From the NCBI GenBank assembly GCA_030833305.1, contig JAURHL010000080.1:1-8239 (forward strand): 8,239 nt of DNA, read 5' to 3'. Positions 1 through 5,715 of the stretch are shown in pieces. The notes under the pieces were generated by a model. It was not told the DNA's origin. It saw only the letters and a program-made list of their open reading frames with translations, and made no database searches. The first letter of the stretch is position 1. Every line of letters begins with the position of its first letter. The translations under genes were made by a program, and so were the position numbers. Source of the DNA: Acidimicrobiales bacterium. GTDB lineage: Bacteria > Actinomycetota > Acidimicrobiia > Acidimicrobiales > Ilumatobacteraceae.

Positions 1-14
1 AGAACAGGTGTTCG
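1..14. promoter_or_regulatory. LexA (SOS) box 1, probably for the divergent gene to the left
   Basis: Positions 2-13 read GAACAGGTGTTC, an exact match to the actinobacterial SOS core GAAC-N4-GTTC. It lies just downstream of the predicted leftward start point (about position 17), where bound LexA would block the leftward transcript. Its central AGGT is shared with boxes 2 (inverted) and 3. Confidence 0.8.
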
Positions 15-23
15 CTTGATGGC

Positions 24-53
24 ACACTATGGGGAACACCTGTTCGGTGTCAA
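24..53 (-). promoter_or_regulatory. Predicted divergent (leftward) sigma70-type promoter under LexA control
   Basis: Read on the minus strand there is a perfect -35 hexamer TTGACA (53-48), an 18-base spacer and a -10 hexamer TAGTGT (29-24, TAnnnT pattern). The predicted start is near position 17. SOS box 2 fills the spacer and SOS box 1 covers the start region. No start codon follows before the window edge, so the controlled gene lies outside. The motif match is seen; activity is inferred. Confidence 0.6.
33..46. promoter_or_regulatory. LexA (SOS) box 2, inside the spacer of the leftward promoter
   Basis: Positions 34-45 read GAACACCTGTTC, the exact reverse complement of the core of box 1. 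Centre-to-centre distance to box 1 is 32 bp, about three helical turns, so two LexA dimers could sit on the same face. It lies between the leftward -35 and -10 hexamers, a position expected to repress that promoter. Confidence 0.85.
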
Positions 54-101
54 CCCTTCCCTGCTCCGGGGCCCAAAATGCCCTCCTGAGCAGGCACACT
101 A

Positions 102-115
102 CGAACAGGTGTTTG
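102..115. promoter_or_regulatory. LexA (SOS) box 3, overlapping the lexA -35 hexamer
   Basis: CGAACAGGTGTTTG keeps 11 of the 12 core bases of box 1 (GAACAGGTGTT) with a T for the last C. It overlaps the first three bases of the lexA -35 TTGACT (113-118), which is typical of LexA autoregulation. Confidence 0.8.
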
Positions 116-141
116 ACTCGGGGGGCGAACACCCGTACGAT
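113..141 (+). promoter_or_regulatory. lexA promoter, predicted to give a leaderless mRNA
   Basis: The -35 TTGACT (113-118) and -10 TACGAT (136-141) are separated by exactly 17 bases. Only six bases separate the -10 from the ATG at 148, so transcription should start at or within a base or two of the A of ATG. There is no Shine-Dalgarno sequence before the ATG, which fits a leaderless transcript, a common arrangement in actinobacteria. SOS boxes 3 and 4 overlap the -35 and the spacer/-10. Confidence 0.75.
126..139. promoter_or_regulatory. Degenerate LexA box 4 over the lexA spacer and -10
   Basis: CGAACACCCGTACG has one perfect half-site (CGAAC) and a one-mismatch second half (GTACG for GTTCG). 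It overlaps the -10 TACGAT. The centre is 24 bp from box 3. It is probably a weaker, cooperative LexA site; the call is less sure than boxes 1-3. Confidence 0.55.
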
Positions 142-147
142 GACGCT

Positions 148-804
148 ATGACCGACGCCCGTAAGAGCTCCCCCACCTCGTCCGCCCTCACCGCCCGTCA
201 GCGGGGCATCCTGGAATGCATCGAATCCAGCATGGCCACCCGGGGATTTCCGCCCTCGGTCCGTGAGATCGGTGAGGCGGTCGGACTGACGTCGCCATCC
301 ACCGTTCACAACCACCTCAGCACCCTGCAGAAGTTGGGCTTCCTCGAGCGTGACCCCAATCTGCCCCGCGCCATCAAGGTCTGCTGGGACCGCAACAGTG
401 GCGCCAAGATCGAGCGCGCCCGCGTCCACCACGTGCCCCTCGTCGGCGACGTGGCCGCCGGCACCGACGTGCTGGCGCAACAGAACGTCGAAGATCTGCT
501 TCCGCTCCCGGCTGACTTCACCGGTGACGGCGACCTGTTCATGTTGCGCGTGCGCGGCGAATCCATGATCGATGCCGGCATCCTCGATGGTGACTACGTG
601 GTCGCACGCCAACAGGCGTCGGCCGACAACGGCGAGATCGTCGTGGCGGGTATTCCCGGCGACGAGGCCACCGTCAAGACCTTCAGCCGACGTGGCAACA
701 CCATCGTCTTGAAGCCGGCCAACGAGCGCCTCGCGCCGATGGAGTTCGACGCCGACGACGTCCGCATCTTCGGCAAGGTCGTCACGGTTCTGCGTCGACT
801 CTGA
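148..804 (+). CDS. lexA: LexA, SOS-response transcriptional repressor
   Basis: LexA is the SOS repressor; in the presence of RecA-ssDNA it cleaves itself and releases DNA-repair genes. This 218-residue protein has the N-terminal winged helix-turn-helix (about 13-78, with SVREIGEAVGLTSPSTVHNHL at the recognition region, split here as SVREIGEAV then GLTSPSTVHNHL), the self-cleavage site Ala104-Gly105 (VAAG), and the S24 peptidase-like C-terminal domain with nucleophile Ser139 (GESMIDAG) and general base Lys177 (ATVKTF). All key residues are present and the length is normal for actinobacteria. The ATG at 148 is chosen because the operators and -10 lie immediately upstream; an in-frame TTG/ATG start at 16-21 would place SOS boxes 2-4 inside the gene. 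Multiple SOS boxes upstream indicate autoregulation. It converges with the minus-strand operon. Confidence 0.97.
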   Translation: MTDARKSSPTSSALTARQRGILECIESSMATRGFPPSVREIGEAVGLTSPSTVHNHLSTLQKLGFLERDPNLPRAIKVCWDRNSGAKIERARVHHVPLVGDVAAGTDVLAQQNVEDLLPLPADFTGDGDLFMLRVRGESMIDAGILDGDYVVARQQASADNGEIVVAGIPGDEATVKTFSRRGNTIVLKPANERLAPMEFDADDVRIFGKVVTVLRRL

Positions 805-816
805 TCCCGTCCGACT

Positions 817-837
817 CGCCGGCCATGCGGGCCAGCG
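817..837. terminator. Weak GC-rich hairpin between convergent genes
   Basis: CGC-C-GGCC (817-824) can pair with GGCC-A-GCG (830-837) across a five-base loop ATGCG, with one C-A mismatch. It sits in the 42-base gap between the lexA stop and the stop of the last minus-strand gene, so it could serve both directions. No U-tract follows on either strand, so intrinsic termination is uncertain. Confidence 0.3.
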
Positions 838-846
838 TTCAGCAGA

Positions 847-1506
847 TCACCGTTCGGGTGCTCGGTCCTCCGGTCGAGGCGGCGCCCACGTCAACGTCGG
901 TTCATCGGTCGCCGTTCCGTAGGTGACCACCGGACCCGTGTTCACGGTGCGCCGACGGCGACGCACGGTGCCGATCAGGGCGATCGCCATCATCAGAAGT
1001 CCGATCAGCACACCGGCCACGGCGATCAACACCAAACGATTCCGCTCGACGGCGACGTCGGGACCCACCGCCACCACCGCCGAGGGGTCGCTCGATCGCA
1101 CCTCGATGACGAAGGTGCCCGCTTCGGTCACCTCGACGCGAAGAATCGACTCGCCCACTCCCTCGGGCGTGCTGTACGACACCGAGTCATCGTCGTCGAT
1201 CGCGCCACCCGTGCCGGATCCGTCGCGCACCACCACGTCCACCTCGGGTGACACCTCCGACTCGTACGTGCGCGCCCCGTTGTCGCAACCCTCGATCGTT
1301 GCCACCCGCCCCTTGCGCTCGACGTAGACGAAGAAGGTTCCCGCCTCGGACACGTCGACGGTGGTGGCACATCCGGCCGGCACGCGCACGAGGTCGGCCA
1401 CCATGTTCTGGTTCTGTTCCACCCCACGAACGGCCGACACGAACGCCGCCACGGTGACACCGATGCCGAGCAACCACAACAGCGCGTTGGCCCGCGCTCT
1501 CATCAC
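847..1506 (-). CDS. Uncharacterised membrane-anchored protein with two membrane segments
   Basis: I do not recognise this family. The 219-residue product has an N-terminal hydrophobic segment (about 8-26, signal anchor or signal peptide), an exported region of about 130 residues, a second membrane segment (about 157-181, rich in V/A/L/I), then a stop-transfer run of five arginines (182-186) and a proline-rich cytosolic tail. The exported part looks all-beta and contains two similar strands: DVSEAGTFFVYVE (51-63) and EVTEAGTFVIEVR (125-137). Cys46 and Cys74 could form a disulfide. An acidic patch DDDD lies at 104-107. The start is GTG at 1506, in a GTGA overlap with the dapC stop; the adjacent ATG at 1503 is equally possible. 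It is the last gene of the operon. A beta-sandwich adhesion or envelope-sensing role is only a guess. Confidence 0.8.
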   Translation of the reverse strand: MMRARANALLWLLGIGVTVAAFVSAVRGVEQNQNMVADLVRVPAGCATTVDVSEAGTFFVYVERKGRVATIEGCDNGARTYESEVSPEVDVVVRDGSGTGGAIDDDDSVSYSTPEGVGESILRVEVTEAGTFVIEVRSSDPSAVVAVGPDVAVERNRLVLIAVAGVLIGLLMMAIALIGTVRRRRRTVNTGPVVTYGTATDEPTLTWAPPRPEDRAPER

Positions 1507-2627
1507 CGCACCCCGAGTCGGGTCGCCACGCGTTCGATGGTGTCGTCGGTCTGGACCACCGCGACGCGCACAAATCCGGCTCCTGCGGCTCCGTACAAAT
1601 CACCGGTGCTCACCAGTGCGCCACCCTCCCGAGCCAATCGCTCCGTGAAGGCCCAGGCGTCGTCGACGGGGAACCACAGATAAAAGCCACCATCGGGAAG
1701 TGGAACGTCGGTTCCCGACCATCGCGACAGGATCTGCGCCATGCGACGCAGACGCGCCAGATAACGATCGCGTTGCTCGGACACATGGGCGTCATCGTTC
1801 AACGCCGCCACGGCGGCGGCTTGGGCCGGGCCGGGCACCATCATGCCCACGTGCTTGCGCACCTCGCCGAGGTAATGAACGAGATCGGGATCGCCGGCGT
1901 ACGCACCCACGCGCAGACCGGCCAGATTCGAGCGTTTCGACAGTGAGTGCACGGCGATCACCCCGTCGGATCCGTGCTGCAGAATCGATCGGGCCGGCGA
2001 TGCCCACGTGAACTCGGCGTAGCACTCGTCGCTGAACACCGGCACGCCCTTCGAACGACCCCACGTGGCGGCCGCCTCGAGGTCGTCCAATGCTCCGGTG
2101 GGATTGGACGGACTGTTCACCCACAACAACAACGCCCGAGCGGCGTCGGCGTCGCTGATGGCGTCGAGGTCGACACCACCGCGGGCGTTCATGGGAACCG
2201 CGACCGCACGACAGCCGGCCAACGTGGCCCCCATCTCGTAGGTCGGATACGCGATCGACGGATACAAGACGGTGTCGAGCCACGGCGAACGCAACTTCAT
2301 CCACTGGGGCAGGGTGCCCACGAACTCCTTGGTGCCGATGCAGGCCGCGATGGCCGAGGTCGGCACGTCGACCGCGAAACGACGGTTCATCCACTCCGAG
2401 AACGCCCGGCGCAAGGGCTCGTTACCCACCGACGGCGGATACCCGCGTTCGGAGTTACTGGCGGCCAGGGCGGCCACCACCGACGCCGGAGGCGGGTCGC
2501 ACGGGGTGCCGATGGACAGATCGACGAGCCCGCCCTCGAATGCGGTACCCAACGGCTTGAACGAATCGAGGCGCTCGTAGGGGTACGGCGGGGGCTCGAA
2601 GCCGCGACGCTCTTCGGCGGGATTCAT
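1503..2627 (-). CDS. dapC: N-succinyldiaminopimelate aminotransferase (actinobacterial DapC type), PLP-dependent
   Basis: The product should transfer an amino group from glutamate to N-succinyl-2-amino-6-ketopimelate, giving N-succinyl-LL-diaminopimelate in the lysine/DAP pathway, in the cytosol. At 374 residues it is a full fold-type I (class I/II) aminotransferase. Visible landmarks are the N-terminal DLSIGTPCDPPP (36-47), typical of actinobacterial DapC, NSPSNPTG (171-178) with cofactor-contacting Asn175, Asp200 and Tyr203 (SDECYAEF), the Schiff-base Lys231 in SLSKRSN, Arg239 (phosphate) and the substrate-carboxylate Arg354 (FVRVA). The ATG at 2627 is chosen because the upstream extension runs into hflX and has low-complexity, shadow-frame composition. 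It lies 28 bases after hflX and overlaps the next gene by 4 bases. dapF in the same operon supports the DAP assignment over other aminotransferase specificities, though related classes cannot be fully excluded. Confidence 0.87.
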   Translation of the reverse strand: MNPAEERRGFEPPPYPYERLDSFKPLGTAFEGGLVDLSIGTPCDPPPASVVAALAASNSERGYPPSVGNEPLRRAFSEWMNRRFAVDVPTSAIAACIGTKEFVGTLPQWMKLRSPWLDTVLYPSIAYPTYEMGATLAGCRAVAVPMNARGGVDLDAISDADAARALLLWVNSPSNPTGALDDLEAAATWGRSKGVPVFSDECYAEFTWASPARSILQHGSDGVIAVHSLSKRSNLAGLRVGAYAGDPDLVHYLGEVRKHVGMMVPGPAQAAAVAALNDDAHVSEQRDRYLARLRRMAQILSRWSGTDVPLPDGGFYLWFPVDDAWAFTERLAREGGALVSTGDLYGAAGAGFVRVAVVQTDDTIERVATRLGVR

Positions 2628-2636
2628 GACCGTCCC

Positions 2637-2642
2637 ATAGTA
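2637..2642 (-). promoter_or_regulatory. Possible internal -10 element before dapC
   Basis: The minus strand reads TACTAT in the 28-base gap between hflX and dapC, nine bases before the ATG. There is no recognisable TTGAC-type -35 at 16-19 bases upstream. It could give a very short-leader internal transcript, but chance is likely. Confidence 0.2.
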
Positions 2643-2655
2643 GGCAAGGTCGGGC

Positions 2656-3966
2656 TCACTGACCCACGACGAACTCGACCAAACGACCCGCCGATGCGTC
2701 GGCCAGACGCGCGCGCACCCGCACACCGTCTTCCTCGTGGGTCGTGGACACCACCTCGCCCTCACGATGAATGGCGGCCAGGACGTCGCCGCGTTCGTAC
2801 GGCACCAGAAGCTCGACCACCGTGCTGAGCGAGCGAAGCCGGTCGGACAACGTCTGCAGGAATCCGTCGATGCCGGTTCCCGCGTGCGCACTGATCCCCA
2901 CCGAACCCGGATGCCACGTCACCGCATCGGCGACCGCTTGCGGATCGAGGTCGGCTTTGTTGAACACCAGCAATTCGGGAACGGCCTCGGCGCCGATCTC
3001 GCGCAACACCTCGCGCACCGCATCGATTTGTCCGTCGGGATCGGGTCCGCTGCCGTCGACGACGTGAACCAGGTAGTCCGCCCGCGTGGCCACTTCGAGC
3101 GTGCTCTTGAACGATTCGACCAAACCGTGCGGAAGTCTCCGCACGAAACCCACCGTGTCCGTGAGCAGCACCGGTTCACCACCGGGCAACGAGAGTCGGC
3201 GCGTGGTCGGGTCGAGCGTGGCGAACAGACGATCCTCCACCAACACCCCGGCATTGGTGAGCCGATTGAGGAGCGTGCTCTTCCCGGCGTTGGTGTACCC
3301 GACGATCACCACGTTGGCCAGACCACTGCGCGAGCGTCCCTTGCGTTGGAGATCGCGGGTGTGACCCAACTCCACCAATTCATGTTCCAATCGCGAGATG
3401 CGATTCTTGATGCGACGGCGGTCGACCTCGAGTTTGGTTTCACCGCTACCGAAACGCGAGCCGACTCCACCACGCTGCTGCGAGAGCTTCGCGTTCGCGC
3501 CGCGACGCAAACGAGGAAGCCGGTAGCGCAACAGAGCCAGTTCCACTTGGGCCTTGCCCTCCAGGGTGTGGGCGTTCTGGGCGAAGATGTCGAGGATCAC
3601 GGCCGTGCGATCGATCGCGGTTCGCCCGAGCAACTTCTCCAGGTTGTACTGCTGACCGGGCGAGAGTTCGTTGTCGAACACCACCGTGTCGGCGTCGACC
3701 GCCAGGCACAGATCACGCAGCTCCTCCGCCTTGCCCTTGCCGACGTACCACGTGTGATCCGGCGTGTCGCGACGTTGCACCAACCGTCCGGCCACGTCGG
3801 CGCCGGCGGTGTCGATCAACAACGCCAATTCGTCGAGACTCGCCTCGGTCTCCTCGTCGTCGTGTCCGTCCAACGTGACCCCGACGATGACGATCTTCTC
3901 GCGGACCGAGCGCTCGATGAGCGTCTGGCCCAACGCCTGGTTGTACGGGGAATTCGGGTTGCTCAC
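2656..3966 (-). CDS. hflX: HflX, ribosome-associated GTPase
   Basis: HflX binds the 50S subunit and, in characterised species, splits stalled or hibernating ribosomes under stress. The 436-residue protein shows the HflX N-terminal domain (about 20-125, with YVGKGKAEEL at 74-83 and VVFDNELSPGQQ at 95-106), the linker with LPRLRRG (150-156), a basic/glycine stretch and coiled coil (about 178-208), then the G domain: G1 GYTNAGKS (223-230), G2 LFATLDPTTR (247-256), G3 DTVG (270-273), G4 NKAD (336-339) and G5 SA (359-360). The C-terminal domain ends with RLVEFVVGQ. The start is GTG at 3966, in a GTGA overlap with the dapF stop, suggesting translational coupling; this gives a length close to E. coli HflX. 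Extending further would lie wholly over dapF. Confidence 0.95.
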   Translation of the reverse strand: MSNPNSPYNQALGQTLIERSVREKIVIVGVTLDGHDDEETEASLDELALLIDTAGADVAGRLVQRRDTPDHTWYVGKGKAEELRDLCLAVDADTVVFDNELSPGQQYNLEKLLGRTAIDRTAVILDIFAQNAHTLEGKAQVELALLRYRLPRLRRGANAKLSQQRGGVGSRFGSGETKLEVDRRRIKNRISRLEHELVELGHTRDLQRKGRSRSGLANVVIVGYTNAGKSTLLNRLTNAGVLVEDRLFATLDPTTRRLSLPGGEPVLLTDTVGFVRRLPHGLVESFKSTLEVATRADYLVHVVDGSGPDPDGQIDAVREVLREIGAEAVPELLVFNKADLDPQAVADAVTWHPGSVGISAHAGTGIDGFLQTLSDRLRSLSTVVELLVPYERGDVLAAIHREGEVVSTTHEEDGVRVRARLADASAGRLVEFVVGQ

Positions 3967-4772
3967 GTCGCAACCGTGACCGAGGCGACGAAGGTGGCCT
4001 CGGCGATCAGGGTGATGCGACGACTCTCTCGTTCCACCACGACCCGAGCATCGCCTCCGTCCATGTGCACCAACACCTCGGGTGTGGACGCCGGCACCAG
4101 ACCCCACGCAACCGCGGCTTCGGCGGCGGCACATGCCCCGGTGCCGCACGCCATGGTGATTCCGGCGCCACGTTCGTGCACCCGCATGGTGATGGCGTGC
4201 GGTTCGGGACCGGGCTCGATGATCTCCAGGTTCACGTGGGGCACGAGCGACCCGAGAGCCAGCAGATCGACGGCACGGACGTCGTCCACCCCGACGACCG
4301 AGTGCGGGTTGCCGAGCGACGTGTGCCGCACGGGGCGATCGGGATGGCATTGCAGTGCGGCCCAGTCGAGGGGTTCGGTCAGATCCGACGCCGAACCCAT
4401 GTCGACGCTCAGCAGATGCGTGCTCTCGTCGAGCCGACGGACCACTGTCACGAGTCGCTCACCGGCATCGGTGTCGACCCGATACTCGACACCGTCGGGA
4501 CCGTCGTGATGCGCGGCCTGCACCAGACACCGGATGCCGTTACCGCTCATTTCGGCACGACTTCCATCGGCGTTGTACAACGTCATTCCGAGCCGGGTGG
4601 GGGACTTGCGCTCGAGCAACAGCAACCCGTCGGCGCCCACGCCCGTGCGTCGATCGCACCACGTGCGAGCACGATCGACCCACGCGGTGGTCGAGGCGCT
4701 CTCGCCCGACTCGATCTCGGCGACGAGGAAGTCGTTGCCGAGACCGTGGTGCTTGGTGAGACGGCGATGCAT
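3963..4772 (-). CDS. dapF: Diaminopimelate epimerase DapF with a Cys-to-Ser change at one catalytic position
   Basis: DapF interconverts LL- and meso-diaminopimelate without a cofactor; meso-DAP is the lysine precursor and the usual peptidoglycan cross-linking residue. The 269-residue protein has both halves of the pseudo-symmetric fold: GLGNDFLV (10-17), RRTGVGADGLLLL (41-53), NADGSRAEMSGNGIRC (67-82), GNPHSVV (154-160), the ERGAG (200-204) and ACGTGACAAA (208-217) motifs. The second catalytic cysteine, Cys209, is intact. The first, normally in MCGNG, is Ser76 (codon AGC at 4547-4545). Family knowledge says two cysteines act as the acid/base pair, so activity may be altered or tuned. Cys82 nearby is a normal conserved residue. 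Length is typical. It follows miaA by 12 bases with a good ribosome binding site and overlaps hflX by 4 bases. Confidence 0.92.
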   Translation of the reverse strand: MHRRLTKHHGLGNDFLVAEIESGESASTTAWVDRARTWCDRRTGVGADGLLLLERKSPTRLGMTLYNADGSRAEMSGNGIRCLVQAAHHDGPDGVEYRVDTDAGERLVTVVRRLDESTHLLSVDMGSASDLTEPLDWAALQCHPDRPVRHTSLGNPHSVVGVDDVRAVDLLALGSLVPHVNLEIIEPGPEPHAITMRVHERGAGITMACGTGACAAAEAAVAWGLVPASTPEVLVHMDGGDARVVVERESRRITLIAEATFVASVTVAT

Positions 4773-4777
4773 ACCGA

Positions 4778-4784
4778 CTCCACC
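4778..4784 (-). promoter_or_regulatory. Ribosome binding site of dapF
   Basis: The minus strand reads GGTGGAG directly after the miaA TAA stop and five bases before the dapF ATG. It is the clearest Shine-Dalgarno sequence in the window and fixes the dapF start at 4772. Confidence 0.75.
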
Positions 4785-5708
4785 TTAGGTCAGGGAGGCG
4801 ACGAGGGCGGGGGCGACTTCCGTAACCGGATCGGCTTCCACCCTCATCCATTCGACCCGCGGGTCGCGACGGAACCAGCGCTCCTGCCTCACGGCGAACT
4901 GCCGCGTGCGCCGGATCGTGGTGGCCACGGCCTCGTCCAGCGACGCACGACCCTCGAGGTGATCGACCATCTCCTTGTAGCCGAGGGCCTGCATCGCCGT
5001 GCGCGACATCCCCCGTGCCAAGAGATTCGCCACTTCGGCGACCAATCCCCGATCCATCATGTCGTGCACCCGCCGTTCGATGCGTTCGGCCAGGACCGCG
5101 CGATCCCACTGCAGTGCCACCTGCCGAACGGTGCTGACGGGATAGGTGTCGACACCGGGACCGAACGACGAGAACGGTCGGCCGCTCCCCTCGCACACCT
5201 CGAGGGCGCGCACGATACGACGTCCGTTCGAGGGCTCCATCTTCGACGCCGCCGTGGGATCCCGTTCGACGAGACGACGATGAAGCCCCTCGGGACCCTC
5301 CGCCGCCAGTTCACGCTCCAGCCGCGCACGAACCTCGGGCCATTGTCCGGGAATGTCCAGTTCGTCGACCACGGCCCGCAGATACAACCCCGTTCCACCC
5401 ACGAAGACGGGGGTGCCACCACGGCTTTCGATGTCGCGCACGGCTCGCTCGCTCTCGGCCTGGAACCGCGCGACCGTGAACGACTCCGACGCATCGACCA
5501 CGTCGATCAGGTGATGGGGCACGCTCGCTCGCTCGTCGACCGTCGGCTTCGCCGTCCCGATGTCCATCCCGCGGTACACCTGCATCGCGTCGACCGACAA
5601 CAACTCGACACCATGCCTTCGACCCGCCTCGGACGCGGCCACCGCCATGGCCACCGCCGACTTCCCGCTGGCCGTCGGGCCGAGAATGGCCAAACGGGAA
5701 CCGGTCAC
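4785..5708 (-). CDS. miaA: MiaA, tRNA dimethylallyltransferase
   Basis: MiaA transfers a dimethylallyl group to N6 of A37 in tRNAs that read UNN codons, forming i6A37. The 307-residue protein carries the P-loop GPTASGKS (10-17), the substrate/Mg motif SVDAMQVYRGMDIGTAKP (38-55, Asp40; the family often has Ser where this has Ala41), GGTGLYLRA (104-112), QALGYKE (240-246) and the tRNA-binding C-terminal region RRTRQFAVRQERWFRRD (266-282). The GTG at 5708 is chosen because it sits just before the first conserved strand, gives the usual length of about 300 and leaves 7 bases after the miaB stop. The open frame to 5837 would overlap miaB and adds only arginine/serine-rich shadow sequence. No strong Shine-Dalgarno sequence is seen, so coupling to miaB translation is likely. 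It ends in TAA, 12 bases before dapF. Confidence 0.95.
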   Translation of the reverse strand: MTGSRLAILGPTASGKSAVAMAVAASEAGRRHGVELLSVDAMQVYRGMDIGTAKPTVDERASVPHHLIDVVDASESFTVARFQAESERAVRDIESRGGTPVFVGGTGLYLRAVVDELDIPGQWPEVRARLERELAAEGPEGLHRRLVERDPTAASKMEPSNGRRIVRALEVCEGSGRPFSSFGPGVDTYPVSTVRQVALQWDRAVLAERIERRVHDMMDRGLVAEVANLLARGMSRTAMQALGYKEMVDHLEGRASLDEAVATTIRRTRQFAVRQERWFRRDPRVEWMRVEADPVTEVAPALVASLT

Positions 5709-5715
5709 CGCACGC

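Larger units (their letters stand above)
21..101 (+). repeat. Short direct repeat GGCACACTA next to SOS boxes
   Basis: GGCACACTA occurs at 21-29 and again at 93-101, each just 5' of an SOS box (box 2 starts 3 bases later, box 3 directly after). On the minus strand the first copy supplies the TAGTGT -10 of the leftward promoter; the second copy has no -35 at the right distance. This may be a trace of duplication of an operator module, or chance. Confidence 0.45.

Noticed and set aside
16..147. In-frame upstream extension of lexA (TTG at 16 or ATG at 19)
   Set aside because: It would place three LexA boxes and the whole lexA promoter inside the coding region and adds residues unlike any LexA N-terminus.
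2628..2891. N-terminal extension of dapC into hflX
   Set aside because: The extra 88 residues overlap the hflX 3' end in another frame and are rich in Arg/Ser/Trp/Cys; the family starts near the ATG at 2627.
3967..4350. N-terminal extension of hflX over dapF
   Set aside because: It is fully contained within dapF with Arg/His-rich shadow composition; the GTG at 3966 gives normal HflX length and a stop/start overlap.
2737..4509. Long plus-strand open frame of 590 codons
   Set aside because: It is antisense to hflX and dapF, whose motifs are unmistakable; long antisense frames are expected in GC-rich DNA, and its product has biased Arg/His/Gln composition.
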